Shown in pieces: positions 10,480 to 23,500 of a DNA stretch of 64,000 nt. The position numbers and the translations under genes are program-made. Position 1 is the stretch's first letter. Every line of letters starts with the position of its first letter. The notes beneath the pieces are model-generated. The model worked only from the letters and a program-made list of their open reading frames with translations. It ran no database searches and was not told the origin of the DNA. Source of the stretch: Zea mays (lineage: Eukaryota; Streptophyta; Magnoliopsida; Poales; Poaceae); contig NC_050100.1 of assembly GCF_902167145.1 (NCBI RefSeq), positions 191,139,439 through 191,203,438 of the forward strand. The letters run 5' to 3'.

Positions 10480-12068
10480 TCATTTCCTCCTAGTCTTACC
10501 CTTGCCCTTGGCCCCAAGAGCGTCGGTGCCTGGAGTGTAAGGGTCACATGGACGCCTTCTACGTGGTGTCAGCTGTGATGGCTGAGTTGTAGGAGCATCC
10601 TGCAACTGTGATGGTCCAATCTCCTCCTGACCTGCGGCACCAGCGTCGTCGTCGTGTTCATCGTCGTCGTCCTCGTCGTCGTGGGCCACGTATTCAAACG
10701 TATCCCGCGTCGATCGCGAGGAGCTCAGTCCAGCTGTAGATGGTCCAACTGCACAAATGGGATGTTGAACATCCGGCTGCATAGGAGGCATAGGCAGCTG
10801 CACGTCAACGCTCGCTAGAGACCGGCATTCACAACGAGCCGATGCACGACGAAGACGACGTGATACCCTCTGTAATTGAAATATGAGTTACAGACATATG
10901 TTAGAACATACAAATAAACAAGTTTTCTTTTAAACATTGATACTCACTGATAGTAACGAAAGCGTAGTACTATCTGAAGTTCTCTATAAGATACGCTCAA
11001 GTTCAACAACAGATACGAGCATAGAGTTTCCCTATTCACAAGTTAGAACATTAGGATGCACAAAACTAGACATAAAGCATTGAATTGAAATCTCTAATTT
11101 TAGTAAAGAAATAGGTACCACTCTGTCAAGGATTGGAGCAGCCTCAATTTGGGACCCGTGCCGAGCAGCTATGTCGAACGCAGTGTCTTCGTCGTCTGAC
11201 GATTCTTGCTTCGCATAGTCTGCAGTTGTCCACTGTCCCTTAAGCTTGCACCTAGTCACACCAGCATACCAAATCAAATACCTTCGAAAGTGGTAGTTTG
11301 TGTGTGCCTGTTCGTTGACATAGTTAAGATCCCCCTGTTGTTCCCATTCATCAATATAATCACGGTGGTGGGTCTCGAAGTCCGTGGCCTTCTTCTGTCT
11401 CTGTCTGTCGAACCTGCAAAAGTTAGACACATATATTAGTAACTCATTGAATATTTGAAATAATAGTTAGAATAACAAATGGATATAGTCACTCACTTAT
11501 GAAGTTCTATTGAAGTCGAGAAGGGCTCCACCGGAAACTCCTGTCGCAATCCAAACTGTCGAGAAACTCTGTGGGGGCAAGTGGTACTCAACAGCATAAA
11601 AACAAATGAGGGGACACCTCATTAGGTAGATGTCCTCGTCTATTGAGCACATGCTGCTCAACTGTATGCTGGCGAAATATGGATCAAGATACGGTTGCCA
11701 GGTCACCTAGAAAAGTTTTAGAAAGCACATATAAGTTTATAGTCATTTTACCAACTGCTTAAGAAAAAAGATAAAAGTGAACAACTCACCATTGAAGGAG
11801 TAAGTGAGTCGAGCTCGTTTGAGTACTCCACGTACGCACGCTGGTGTCGTGTGAATGGCTCCTCGACCTGGTACAACAAACCCTGAATTGATATTCTAGG
11901 GTCGTTTATGTTGCAACTAAACTCCTCACAAGCTCGAGCGAAAATCTTGTCAAAAGATGGTCTTTCATCGAACAACATGGTCACGATCTTCATACCATCA
12001 AAACTAACATTCCCATAAGCATCTATCCCCACGCTTCCTCCATGGTGTAGTGTCACTAGGGTGTCCAT
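10480..12068 (-). pseudogene. MURA N-terminal/PMD fusion gene of element D, frameshifted
   Basis: Exon a (12068-11790, 93 codons) starts MDTLVTLHHGGSVG and continues to PSFDKIFARACEEF, like the N-terminal domain of plant Mutator transposases. It then passes directly to PFTRHQRAYVEYSNELDSL, which looks like PMD sequence. Exon b (11706-11497) gives VTWQPYLDPYFASIQL and RCPLICFYAVEYHLPP, then shifts frame before the conserved SRQFGLRQEFP. Exon c (about 11413-11118) gives FDRQRQKKATDF and HFRRYLIWYAG. The last exon ends at 10480 with a Lys/Arg tail (DPYTPGTDALGAKG). An internal stop is probable near 11000. The catalytic transposase core is absent. Best read as an internally deleted copy of a MURA+PMD protein (PMD: 'phosphatase 7 long form'-like). 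Confidence 0.6.
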
Positions 12069-12298
12069 CTATTGCAAAAATGGATTACTAACTCAATAAT
12101 GGCTAGGTACTTAAGCCTAAGAACTTACTAAGTAATAAATAAATAGTAACTACTTATTAACTAATAACTATATAGTAAATATTAAATGACCACATCAAAC
12201 GAAATTACATAATCTATGAATAATGTACGAAAACAATGTATACCTGAGATCGCGTACAAGTCCAGCTAACGGTGGAGAAGGTCAAGTCGGAAGAACAC
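12069..12298. other. 5' flank of the MURA-N/PMD gene
   Basis: AT-rich with repeated ACTAAGTAATAA/TAACTAATA motifs. This is the remnant of the upstream region cut by the insertion of F. Confidence 0.4.
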
Positions 12299-12303
12299 CT
12301 ATG
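12299..12303. repeat. Left target-site duplication of element F (CTATG)
   Basis: CTATG directly precedes the LTR start TGACGGAACC; the same five bases follow the other LTR at 24589-24593. Confidence 0.9.
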
Positions 12304-12747
12304 TGTGACGGAACCTCCCAAGTAATTAGGCCCACCTACAGTTGTCCTTGTCTAACCGACATCAGACACCCTGTAGATGTTCCTAAGTCACTTGACAAGT
12401 TCGGTATCTTTCCTTACCTTACCAGGAACGTTTCACCCGTCTTGCAGACATTACAGAACATCGGAGATAAAGAAATGCGGAAGCGAATTACATAACTTAC
12501 ATTTATTTCAAAAGCAAGCTTGAGTTATTTTATTACAGACCAGAGCTAAAAGTGAGTGCAGAGTAGTAATATTATACAAACCAAGGGAGGCACAGACTCC
12601 TCCCGATAAGTTATAAACAAAAGATCCTATGTGGAGGACCGAGTCCTCCCGCACTTCAGTCTTGTTTTTCCTCATTTGGTACCACCTTGGAGCAAAAGCA
12701 ACAAAAATTTGTCGCTTCCTCACCTAAAAACAACAAAGGGATAAACC

Positions 12748-12767
12748 CTGAGTATGGAATTACTCAG
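12748..12767. repeat. Hairpin in F 3' LTR
   Basis: CTGAGTA-TGGAAT-TACTCAG, 7-bp stem, preceded by an AAAAACAACAAA tract as in LTR A. Confidence 0.6.
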
Positions 12768-15028
12768 CAAGTCTTACCCGACTAAGGAAAAGACTCTCAA
12801 GGGTATGCTGGATAAATAGGAGTCAAGGAGAGGCTTTAGCAAAAATCAACTTATACTTTTGCAGAAGTAGCTTACTAAAGTGAGTCCTTACTTTCAATCT
12901 TTTAACGCCATATTAAGTATTAATAGACTCCATTTGCATCTAGTCTAATTTCAACATTTCATCAATACAACATCATTTTTATCCATCGTGTTCACATCCT
13001 GACTTACGTTGTAGAAAAGTGACCAAGTCTTCATAACCGCGAAGGTACGGCGATCCGAATCGATTATACTCAACTGAGGATCTCCAATCACACGACATAT
13101 GTAGCACTTAACCCTTGCATATGTCAACCCGCCACCGGGGTTCTTAAGACCGGATCAGGTTCACGCAAACCGAGAGCACAGATACAACACCGTCCAGCCT
13201 CTTGCCACGGAGGGTACACGCTACTCTCGCCACCGCTCCACGCCCATTTCGTGTTATCTTATTCCGGCCTTAGTCTGCCCGAGGCAAGGCTTACCCATGA
13301 CGAGGCATGTGACCAGTTAAAGGGTCCTCGGTCAGCACGCCTACATACTCGTTAATCCTTAACCAACCTGGGTAGAACATCACCTGTTCCTAACCCAAGT
13401 CTCAATTTAAGTATTTCCATCCTTAGGATTGTGTCTGTTCCTTAGGATGAAAGAGCATCACAGGGAACTTTGCAGTAAGATCCCACTATTGCTCCAAATG
13501 AAAATATTCTTGCAGGTAGAAGCCATCCTCTCCCGGGTTAAATTGAGGACAACCTCTATCCACAAGATCTAAGCAAGGCTAAGCATTTTTGTAAATCATA
13601 TTTTGATACTTCACAGAAGTATCTATAAAGGTATGGATATCAAGGAAAGCAATGCATCAAAGGGTTTCAAGTAACTCCTATGAACCTAATGCACATTTCA
13701 CTAGACTTAAAGTGTGCGAAAAGTATTTAAAATACAAGGAAAGGGGTTGCATGCACCGGGGCTTGCCTTCGTTCACAGGTGAGTCAGGCTCGGACTCGCA
13801 AATGTCGAAGTAGAGCCAAGTCCTTGCCTGAGGTTCCAAAGGTGGTGGTGTCTTCTCTTCAGTCACTTCATTCTCTTCTCCGTTTTCTAAATATAACCAT
13901 TTAGGTATATATATATAAGAATGAATGCCATGGAATGCTCATGAGAATGCAAAGATAATATAAACTTATTATCTATGTCTTGAATACAACTTTCCTTCAC
14001 GGAACTCCGAGAACTTTGGGTTTCCGGAGTCGGTAAAGGAGTTCACAGGGCAGGGGGTGGTTTTGGGTTCTAAGTGTCAAACAAGGTCCAAATCAACCCA
14101 AATTCTACCCAAGGCCTCTAAATAGTGTATAAAACTCATATAAAAATTTTGGGCATTTTTGGAATTACCATTTGTTTTCTAAAAATCCAGAACTATTGAT
14201 TTAAGCTATTTTAAATGCCTTGAAATTCCTTATTTAAACTAAAATTCATGAAACTATTTTTATTAAATACTATGGAAAATAAGAAGCCTAGGAAAATTGG
14301 TCTCATATTTTTAGGATTTTTCTGTAATTTTCTACATATTTCCAAAGCTCCACTGAAAAAGAAAAAGGAAAAAGTGTAAATAGCGTTGGGCTGAATCTAG
14401 CCCAGTCGGCCCAACAGCACAGCGAACAGGGGGGCGCCCACGCGCGCCCGCGTGCGCTCTGGCGGATTTGCGAAAACGCCCTCAGGGTTTTTACTAACTG
14501 GAATCTGGTTTCTTTACTGTTGTCCAGGGTCACTGACAATTTACGGAAAGGTCCCTCTACTTTCTTTTCTTCCCCACACACCTCCCTGGTCACGGCACGC
14601 TCCCCGCTCATCCCTGCCGTGATTCGTTCCGGCCATGATCGGCGAAGATTGTTCAAGCTAACTATCGGAGAGGCTTTACGGACCTAAGGTGACCTAAGAA
14701 CGATCCTCAATTTCGAATGGCGCTCCAAGAAAGTGTTCTGCCCACGCTCAGGGCGGAAACCGGGGCGTCGAGCTCACGTTCCCAGTTGATCTCATCTGAA
14801 TAGATCAATTTGCTGCCACGATGAGCACCACGGGTGCCCAGAGCTACTAAAACAATGATTCAAAAGTGCATAATCATACCAGCTTCGCCTGGCCACGGGA
14901 GGGCTATCACGGCGGCGTGGAGTTTCAATTTGGGGGAAAACCTAAATTGCAGCGCTACGGTGAACGAAAAGAGATGAGAGTGGGTGCGATAGCTTGCGGA
15001 TTACATGGCGCAACTGGCCTGGCCCTCA

Positions 15029-15035
15029 ATTTATA
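15029..15035 (-). promoter_or_regulatory. Probable TATA box of F 3' LTR
   Basis: The minus strand reads CTTCTATAAATTGAGGGCC. The identical site occurs in the 5' LTR at 23279-23285, where it would drive the element. Confidence 0.45.
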
Positions 15036-16338
15036 GAAGGGCAAAGCGGTGGCCACGAATTTGAGGAGGACGCGCGGCGGCCGGAATGACAGGGTGAGTC
15101 ATCGGCGCGGCTGCCAGTGGCACTTACCGGTTGAGAAGCTACGGCGATCATCGTCGAGCTAGGGCGGCAAGTGACGACGTGTTTAACGGGTGTAAACGTG
15201 GCACCATCGCGGCGCAGAACGGCAACTCCGGCGATGGCCACGAAGCCACGTCGTCGGCGTAAAAGGTGAAGACAGCGGGGCTACAGTAGTTCATACCCAT
15301 CGGCAAGGAGATCTTTCCAAGGTCAGCAAAATCCATTCCCCCGCGACACGAATCCCATCGCCCAACCCAACTCCGGTCACGCGGACCACCGGCGTTGAGC
15401 TGTCCGAGCTGGCATCCTCATCCGTGTACTGTACCATGGGGAAAATTCAGTCCAATGCACCTGACAGCCACATTTGAAGCCAAGTTTTCTCTTGATTTCT
15501 GATGATAACTCATACCAAGCTCTGCGGCAAAGTTGTAGAGCAATATGCCATCTACAATATTGCCATATGATGTTGCCACAAAACCCCATTGGATCATGCT
15601 TGAATCTAGGCTTGAAGTTGATGTCAGTTCATTATTAGTCTGAAAATGCAGACCAAACCAGTCTGACAGCCTGACTTCAGGCTTAAATATCTCTGGATTT
15701 TTCTTAACAAGTGAGCTTACAACCTTAAGCAAAGTTGTTTTCCATTAATTGGTCTACAATCTTGTTGTGGTCACTTTGGGCAAAATCCCTATATTTTAAA
15801 AGATACAGGGCTCCAAAGTTGAACCAACTAAACTGAATTTCAGACTTAGGCTCTATAGTGCTTAAGAGGTGATTCTTGCAAATAAGCCCAAAATTTAGGG
15901 TTTAACTTGCAAATTCACATATTTGTGAACCAAATGACTTTATATGTTTAAACATAGTAGTTTTTACACTTTAGTCCAAAGGTTCATCACTTTTGCACAT
16001 AAGCCCCTAGGTTTTGGTTTCAGGGTTTTCCAGGGCTCCAATTAGGGTTTTTGGTACCTTAGGGGTATAAATGTGATTCAAGTTTATTCTTAGGGTCATT
16101 TTATGACTTTTCCCTTAAAGCCTTTAGGTTTTCTTAACTTGGGTTGTGTCTTACCCCTTTAATGCCTATTTAGGGTTAAAGCTTCCTATCCAGGGTCCTA
16201 TTTGCAAAACACTAAAGCAATACAACTTGTTTGAAATTTTTACCTAGTGAATGCACTCTAAGTGTATCAACATATGCAATGCCAATGCTTATGATGTCAT
16301 GCTCAAGTTTTAGTTATAGTAACACCAGGGGTGTTACA

Positions 16339-16349
16339 TCCTTCCCCCC
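16339..16349 (-). other. Polypurine tract of element F
   Basis: The minus strand reads GGGGGGAAGGA immediately before the LTR start TGTAACACC. Confidence 0.85.
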
Positions 16350-16493
16350 ATAAAAGAATCTCGTCCCGAGATTAAAAGTCCTAGGGTAAGTAATGGAAAA
16401 AGGAAACGCGGAATACTTTCATTTCCTTATTTCTGGTACAAGGCAGGGGTGGTGTGGGGGTTCATTCCTTTATTGCAATAACTATATACACTT

Positions 16494-17694
16494 TACAAAT
16501 TATATGAGGCTAGAAAGCCTGGGAAATTCTTATTCAAGAAGTCTTGAGTTTCCCAAGTAGCTTCATCTTCCGAATGCTGGTTCTACTGTATCTTATAAAA
16601 CTTGAGAGTTTTTCTCCGGGTAACCCTGTCCTTTTGGTCCAAGACTCGAATAGGGTGTTCAGAGTATGTCAAGTCTGGTTCAAGGACAACATTCGTTACT
16701 TCAATGGTTCGATCGGGAACCCGAAGACACTTCTTCAATTGTGACACATGGAACACATTATGCACAGCAGACAATGTTTCGGGTAGTTGAAGTCGGTACG
16801 CCACTGGTCCACATTGCTCAATCACCAGGAATGGACTAATGTACCTAGATGCTAGCTTCCCTTTAACCCCGAAACGCGATACACCCTTCATTGGTGAAAC
16901 TTTCAAGTAGACATAATCGCCTACCAGAAAGCATAAGGGTTGTCGTCGTCGGTCTGCATAACTCTTTTGTCGAGTCTGAACTTTCTTCATATTGTGAATA
17001 ATTTTCTGAACCTTTTCTTCGACCTCTTTCACCATATCAGGTCTAAAGAAGTATCTTTCTCCAGGTTCAGACCAGTTTAGCGGAGTTCGACATCGTCGTT
17101 CATATAAAACTTCGAAGGGTGCCATCTTGATACTTTCTTGATAGCTATTATTATATGAAAACTCCGCCAAAGGCAAACATTCATCCCATTTCTGTGGGAA
17201 TTCTAGAACACATGCCCGTAGCATATCTTCAAGTATCTGGTTTACCCTCTCAGTCTGTCCACTGGTTTGAAGATGATAGGCCGAACTGTGGAGCAACTTA
17301 GTACCCAGGGATTTATGAAGTTCTTCCCAAAATTTGGATACGAATTGCGATCCATGATCCGACACTATGGTCTTCGAAACATCGTGCAGACTAAGAATAC
17401 GAACAATGTACAATTGGGCATAGACAGTAACTGGGTAATCTGTCTTGACTGGCAGAAAATGAGCAATTTTCGTAAGCCAATCAACAATAACCCAGATAGA
17501 GTCATACCCTTTTGTAGTCCTGGGTAATCCCACGATGAAGTCCATACAATATCTTCCCATTTCCATGTTGGTATTGGTAGAGACTGTAATGGACCAGCAG
17601 TCTTCATATATGTGGCCTTGACACGTTTGCAAGTGTCACATCTAGCCACATAGTGTGCAATTTCAACTTGCATCTTTGCCCACCAGAAGAACAC
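16494..17694 (-). pseudogene. Ty3/gypsy integrase with C-terminal chromodomain
   Basis: Minus-strand pol 3' part. The 17694 frame gives the end of the zinc-binding region (YVARCDTCKRVKA) and IPTWKWEDIV; a frameshift near 17555 moves to the 17632 frame with MDFIVGLPRTTKGYDSIW (first catalytic Asp), VSDHGSQF (second Asp) and QTSGQTERVNQ (catalytic Glu). Then follow the GPY/F-type region (KGKLASRYISPF, GPVAYRLQLP, VFHVSQLKKCL) and a chromodomain ending NQHSEDEATWETQDFL. A TAG replaces the Trp codon between FYKIQ and NQHSE, so the open part spans 16583-17632 (349 codons). The upstream zinc-finger His pair and all RT/RNase H are gone. Role when intact: joining cDNA ends to host DNA, with the chromodomain steering target choice. 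Confidence 0.88.
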
Positions 17695-19634
17695 ATAAGG
17701 TTCCAGGTGTGCAATTTGCTTTTTCTGATGACACTGTACTATCTGAGTCTGTTGGGCGGCAATTATGTAACTTTACCCAAATAGAATCAGATGCACCATC
17801 TTGGGTAAAACACATAAGAAGAGGTTTACCAACAAGTGGTTACAGTAAGTTCATAGCACACGAGACGGGTGTGAATGTTGAATAACACCACGGTCAACTC
17901 GTGTTAGCCAGGGAATCCAAGTCCACGAAAGGTGATATTGATTCAAGAAAAATCACCAGTGGAGGGATCTATAGATGCGAACTTTGCAACCAGTCCATTT
18001 TATCTAGCACTAGTCATGGATCGGCATGATCACACATGCAGGAAAAGCATGTGTGAGACGGTCGAGGCGCGACTAGAGTGATAATTAAGTGGTTACTGGT
18101 CAACTTAACTTGACTTTGGTAAGTACTTTCTTTGTGGTGGGTTGAACCAAAGTGAGTTTAGACAACTCGATAAAACGATCTCTAAACTCAGCATTCGTTC
18201 AACGGGCAGTTACAAGTTAGTCAAAACCAACTTGTTGAACTACTTTTGACATTAAGCAAATCCTCTCAGTACCATTGGTAAGCCAAGGGGTTGAGAGTTC
18301 ACATTTGCAAGCAAAAGGTCATGCATTCGGGTAAAAATCCATTTGGTCATGTTGTGCATCCGTTTCTTCATGCAAGATGAATTATCCACTTGGTTAGGGA
18401 ATACATGGATTAATTAAGAAAGCGAATGAACAAACTCCTGCATTTCAGCAGCAGGGGAAACGGATCTCTATTTTGAGAGCTAATCAGTTGTTTTCCAACA
18501 CTAAAAAGCTCCAAGGCTTCACCTTTACACAAAGGATGCAAAGGAAACTTGTATGAGTAGTCACTACCATGATCAAAAGAAATAAGACCACACATGTAAG
18601 TGGTATATCCTTTTGATCCAACGGAAATGACAGATGTTGCTTGATCTCTTTCACAAACAACATAGAAATTGTTTCAAGGAAAGGTCAATGGGAGATAACA
18701 CATCAGTGTAATTCCATAATGGATCATGACTAGAGACCTCGATACCGACATGCGCCAAGCAGCAAAATCCTGGGTGAGGTTCTCAGCTTCGCCGCGGTAC
18801 CATAAGTCCTTAACCATGACACCATTACAAAACTGGTACCAATAATGAATCTCACGTGGCAAGAATAATTTGTGTAGAGATAACATATCAATATAGTCTT
18901 ATAATGGATTATGACTACTAACTGTGATACTAGCGCGTGCCAAGTAGCGCAACCATGTGTGTGCACCCACCGGAGGCCCTCGGTTTCAGCGCGGTGTCAC
19001 CGATTTTAGTCATAACACCATTACCAGACATAACCAATAAGAAATCTCACACAACACAAATAGATTGGTCAAGGATAACAAGGTACAAAAGAGACTCCAC
19101 CTGTAAGACGATTACAAGTAGAGATCCAAATAGATCATGGTCCAAAGAAGTGAACAAGGTATGGCCATAACCTAAACTTGATGAAAGAAGTATGATGGGA
19201 GACTGTTAATTTAGCCCAAGCATATTTCTATGCCCATCATAGGGATCACAAGGTCAAGGCTTAAGTTGGTATGCCTTCGATAGATATGAAGAAACCAAAG
19301 GCATCAAATTCAAGGAAATGGTCGGACATGTCTTTTCTAGGTTGGGTTAATGGAGCAACACGACGATCCGCAAGGAGAGGCCAAATACACTAGAGACTGC
19401 AACCTGTATCAACTGATCAAGAGAATGGCTCTAAAAGGAGGCATGACTTGAGATCCTTGTTTGAGGTCTAGGTACACCTTAGGTTTGACAAGGAAATTAT
19501 CTAGGCATTTATTTGTACGGGTGTGGTCATAACGGAAAATTCGACTTTGGGTCGGGTCATGGTTCACTGAATATAGCCTAATTCTTGAGTTTAGGCAATC
19601 AAATCACCAACTCTCTATTGGCCATACTCAACCT
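17695..19634. other. Noncoding interior of element F
   Basis: About 1.9 kb with no recognisable protein, standing where RT and RNase H should be. It contains a diverged tandem pair (18690-18880 and 18881-19072). The rest shows no structure I can name. Confidence 0.55.
18690..19072. repeat. Diverged ~190 bp tandem pair in F
   Basis: Both copies run GAGATAACA(c/t)ATCA, ATAATGGAT(c/t)ATGACTA, a GCGCCAAG/GTGCCAAG block, a GGTTTCAGCGCGGT-like block, CATAACACCATTAC and AATGAATCTCAC/AAGAAATCTCAC in the same order. Confidence 0.65.
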
Positions 19635-19775
19635 GATGGTTCTCGGATCAAGGTTGAGAATTGCTTTATGTGGGCTAACCAGTTCATGCCCAAGATGACA
19701 TCTATGTCTTGGCCTTTCAGAACGATCATATTAGTAGGAAAGTCCCGTCCGGCCAATGTTACAGGCACTTGGTAA
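19635..19775 (-). pseudogene. Gypsy aspartic protease C-terminal fragment
   Basis: The minus strand reads VPVTLAGRDFPTNMIVLKGQ then DIDVILGMNWLAHI, the hallmark ILGMNWL end of gypsy proteases. The active-site DSG segment is absent; a deletion joins this fragment to the gag-region ORF just upstream. Confidence 0.75.
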
Positions 19776-20160
19776 GCCACTTCTTTTCACTTTTGGTAGC
19801 TTTGCTGTTGGCCGTAGGAGACCATTTGTCAACCAACTTTATAGAGGGAGGGGGCCTGAAAAGGTCTAGTCCACCATCAAGTGCTTCTCCCGCTACATGA
19901 GAAGGTCCGGCTTCTGTCCCGACAAGATCCGCAGAGACGTTCGGGTACAACCCATCAACTTCTTCATGTAGTGTATTATAATAGACCTGCAAGTTATCCA
20001 TGGCTAAGCTAAGCTCCTCCACAGGGGCTCGAGCTTTGGCTTCCTTAGCCCAGGCGAGCAAACGAGAGTTAACCGTCCAATCGAGCGCTAGATCTCGTTT
20101 CGCGAGTTGGTCTTGCAAGTAGCGGATGGCTGCATCCGCGACCCACAGATCATTCCCATG
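19759..20160 (-). pseudogene. Gag-region ORF of element F, 3' truncated
   Basis: Open frame of at least 119 codons (20118-19759) that can be read further upstream from about 20160 (HGNDLWVADAAIRYLQDQLA). The sequence is helical and charged (AWAKEAKARAPVEELSLAMD). No capsid MHR or zinc knuckle is seen. Its 3' end runs into the protease remnant. Placed in the gag region only by position between primer binding site and protease. Confidence 0.45.
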
Positions 20161-20540
20161 ACGGAGTTCTGGTTGAAGCAGTTCGACTTGTGCTTCCAGA
20201 TCCCGATAGGATCGTTGCTACCACTGCTACCTTCTTAACATCTTGGGGCAAGTTAATGGCAGGGTACGCCAATGGGTCTAGTAGATTTGCGCGCGGTCTT
20301 TCGGATGCGCGACAGCATTTCTCTAAGGGGGAAATTTTATTAATATAGTGCTTATCATGATGCATGTATAATTACAGAATCAACCTTAGTTGATTCAACC
20401 TTCTATACATTGCACTCTTCCTATCTGGTCTTTAAGATAGACTCTTCAGAATACTTAGGTAAGAAGAGAAAAGAATTTTTAGGTAAGACTTTTGAAAATC
20501 CTTTTGAAGATGCCTCATAATATCTGCAAAGAAGGGCTAC

Positions 20541-20552
20541 GCTCCGATACCA
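20541..20552 (-). other. Primer binding site of element F
   Basis: The minus strand reads TGGTATCGGAGC, the initiator-tRNA-Met type site with one change from TGGTATCAGAGC, four bases from the 5' LTR edge. Confidence 0.85.
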
Positions 20553-20556
20553 GCTG

Positions 20557-23500
20557 TGACGGAACCTCCCAAGTAATTAGGCCCACCTACAGTTGTCCTT
20601 GTCTAACCGACATCAGACACCCTGTAGATGTTCCTAAGTCACTTGACAAGTTCGGTATCTTTCCTTACCTTACCAGGAACGTTTCACCCGTCTTGCAGAC
20701 ATTACAGAACATCAGAGATAAAGAAATGCGGAAGCGAATTACATAACTTACATTTATTTCAAAAGCAAGCTTGAGTTATTTTATTACAGACCAGAGCTAA
20801 AAGTGAGTGCAGAGTAGTAATATTATACAAACCAAGGGAGGCACAGACTCCTCCCGATAAGTTATAAACAAAAGATCCTATGTGGAGGACCGAGTCCTCC
20901 CGCACTTCAGTCTTGTTTTTCCTCATTTGGTACCACCTTGGAGCAAAAGCAACAAAAATTTGTCGCTTCCTCACCTAAAAACAACAAAGGGATAAACCCT
21001 GAGTATGGAATTACTCAGCAAGTCTTACCCGACTAAGGAAAAGACTCTCAAGGGTATGCTGGATAAATAGGAGTCAAGGAGAGGCTTTAGCAAAAATCAA
21101 CTTATACTTTTGCAGAAGTAGCTTACTAAAGTGAGTCCTTACTTTCAATCTTTTAACGCCATATTAAGTATTAATAGACTCCATTTGCATCTAGTCTAAT
21201 TTCAACATTTCATCAATACAACATCATTTTTATCCATCGTGTTCACATCCTGACTTACGTTGTAGAAAAGTGACCAAGTCTTCATAACCGCGAAGGTACG
21301 GCGATCCGAATCGATTATACTCAGCTGAGGATCTCCAATCACACGACATATGTAGCACTTAACCCTTGCATATGTCAACCCGCCACCGGGGTTCTTAAGA
21401 CCGGATCAGGTTCACGCAAACCGAGAGCACAGATACACCACCGTCCAGCCTCTTGCCACGGAGGGTACACGCTACTCTCGCCACCGCTCCACGCCCATTT
21501 CGTGTTATCTTATTCCGGCCTTAGTCTGCCCGAGGCAAGGCTTACCCATGACGAGGCATGTGACCAGTTAAAGGGTCCTCGGTCAGCACGCCTACATACG
21601 CGTTAATCCTTAACCAACCTGGGTAGAACATCACCTGTTCCTAACCCAAGTCTCAATTTAAGTATTTCCATCCTTAGGATTGTGTCTGTTCCTTAGGATG
21701 AAAGAGCATCACAGGGAACTTTGCAGTAAGATCCCACTATTGCTCCAAATGAAAATATTCTTGCAGGTAGAAGCCATCCTCTCCCGGGTTAAATTGAGGA
21801 CAACCTCTATCCACAAGATCTAAGCAAGGCTAAGCATTTTTGTAAATCATATTTTGATACTTCACAGAAGTATCTATAAAGGTATGGATATCAAGGAAAG
21901 CAATGCATCAAAGGGTTTCAAGTAACTCCTATGAACCTAATGCACATTTCACTAGACTTAAAGTGTGCGAAAAGTATTTAAAACACAAGGAAAGGGGTTG
22001 CATGCACCGGGGCTTGCCTTCGTTCACAGGTGAGTCAGGCTCGGACTCGCAAATGTCGAAGTAGAGCCAAGTCCTTGCCTGAGGTTCCAAAGGTGGTGGT
22101 GTCTTCTCTTCAGTCACTTCATTCTCTTCTCCGTTTTCTAAATATAACCATATAGGTATATATATAAGAATGAATGCCATGGAATGCTCATGAGAATGCA
22201 AAGATAATATAAACTTATTATCTATGTCTTGAATACAACTTTCCTTCACGGAACTCCGAGAACTTAGGGTTTCCGGAGTCGGTAAAGGAGTTCATAGGGC
22301 AGGGGGTGGTTTTGGGTTCTAAGTGTCAAACAAGGTCCAAATCAAACCAAATTCTACCTAAGGCCTCTAAATAGTGTATAAAACTCATATAAAAATTTTG
22401 GGCATTTTTGGAATTACCATTTGTTTTCTAAAAATCCAGAACTATTGATTTAAGCTATTTTAAATGCCTTGAAATTCCTTATTTAAACTAAAATTCATGA
22501 AACTATTTTTATTAAATACTATGGAAAATAAGAAGCCTAGGAAAATTGGTCTCATATTTTTAGGATTTTTCTGTAATTTTCTACATATTTCCAAAGCTCC
22601 ACTGAAAAAGAAAAAGGAAAAAGTGTAAATAGCGTTGGGCTGAATCTAGCCCAGTCGGCCCAACAGCACAGCGAACAGGGGGGGCGCCCACGCGCGCCCG
22701 CGTGCGCTCTGGCGGATTTGCGAAAACGCCCTCAGGGTTTTTACTAACTGGAATCCGGTTTCTTTACTGTTGTCCAGGGTCACTGACAATTTACGGAAAG
22801 GTCCCTCTACTTTCTTTTCTTCCCCACACACCTCCCTGGTCACGGCACGCTCCCCGCTCATCCCTGCCGTGATTCGTTCCGGCCATGATCGGCGATGATT
22901 GTTCAAGCTAACTATCGGAGAGGCTTTACGGACCTAAGGTGACCTAAGAACGATCCTCAATTTCGAATGGCGCTCCAAGAAAGTGTTCTGCCCACGCTCA
23001 GGGCGGAAACCAGGGCGTCGAGCTCACGTTCCCAGTTGATCTCATCTGAATAGATCAATTTGCTGCCACGATGAGCACCACGGGTGCCCAGAGCTACTAA
23101 AACAATGATTCAAAAGCGCATAATCATACCAGCTTCGCCTGGCCACGGGAGGGCTATCACGGCGGCGTGGAGTTTCAATTTGGGGGAAAACCTAAATTGC
23201 AGCGCTACGGTGAACGAAAAGAGATGAGAGTGGGTGCGATAGCTTGCGGATTACATGGCGCAACCGGCCTGGCCCTCAATTTATAGAAGGGCAAAGCGGT
23301 GGCCACGAATTTGAGGAGGACGCGCGGCGGCCGGAATGACAGGGTGAGTCATCGGCGCGGCTGCCAGTGGCACTTACCGGTTGAGAAGCTACGGCGGTCA
23401 TCGTCGAGCTAGCGCGGCAAGTGACGACGTGTTTAACGGGTGGAAACGTGGCACCATCGCGGCGCAGAATGGCAACTCCGGCGATGGCCACGAAGCCACG

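Larger units (their letters stand above)
12304..16338 (-). repeat. 3' LTR of element F (4035 bp)
   Basis: Starts TGACGGAACC and ends GGGTGTTACA (TGTAACACC on the minus strand). It sits downstream of the purine tract in element orientation, so it is the 3' LTR. Holds hairpin 12748-12767 and TATA box near 15030. Open frames inside are not recognisable proteins. Confidence 0.9.
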
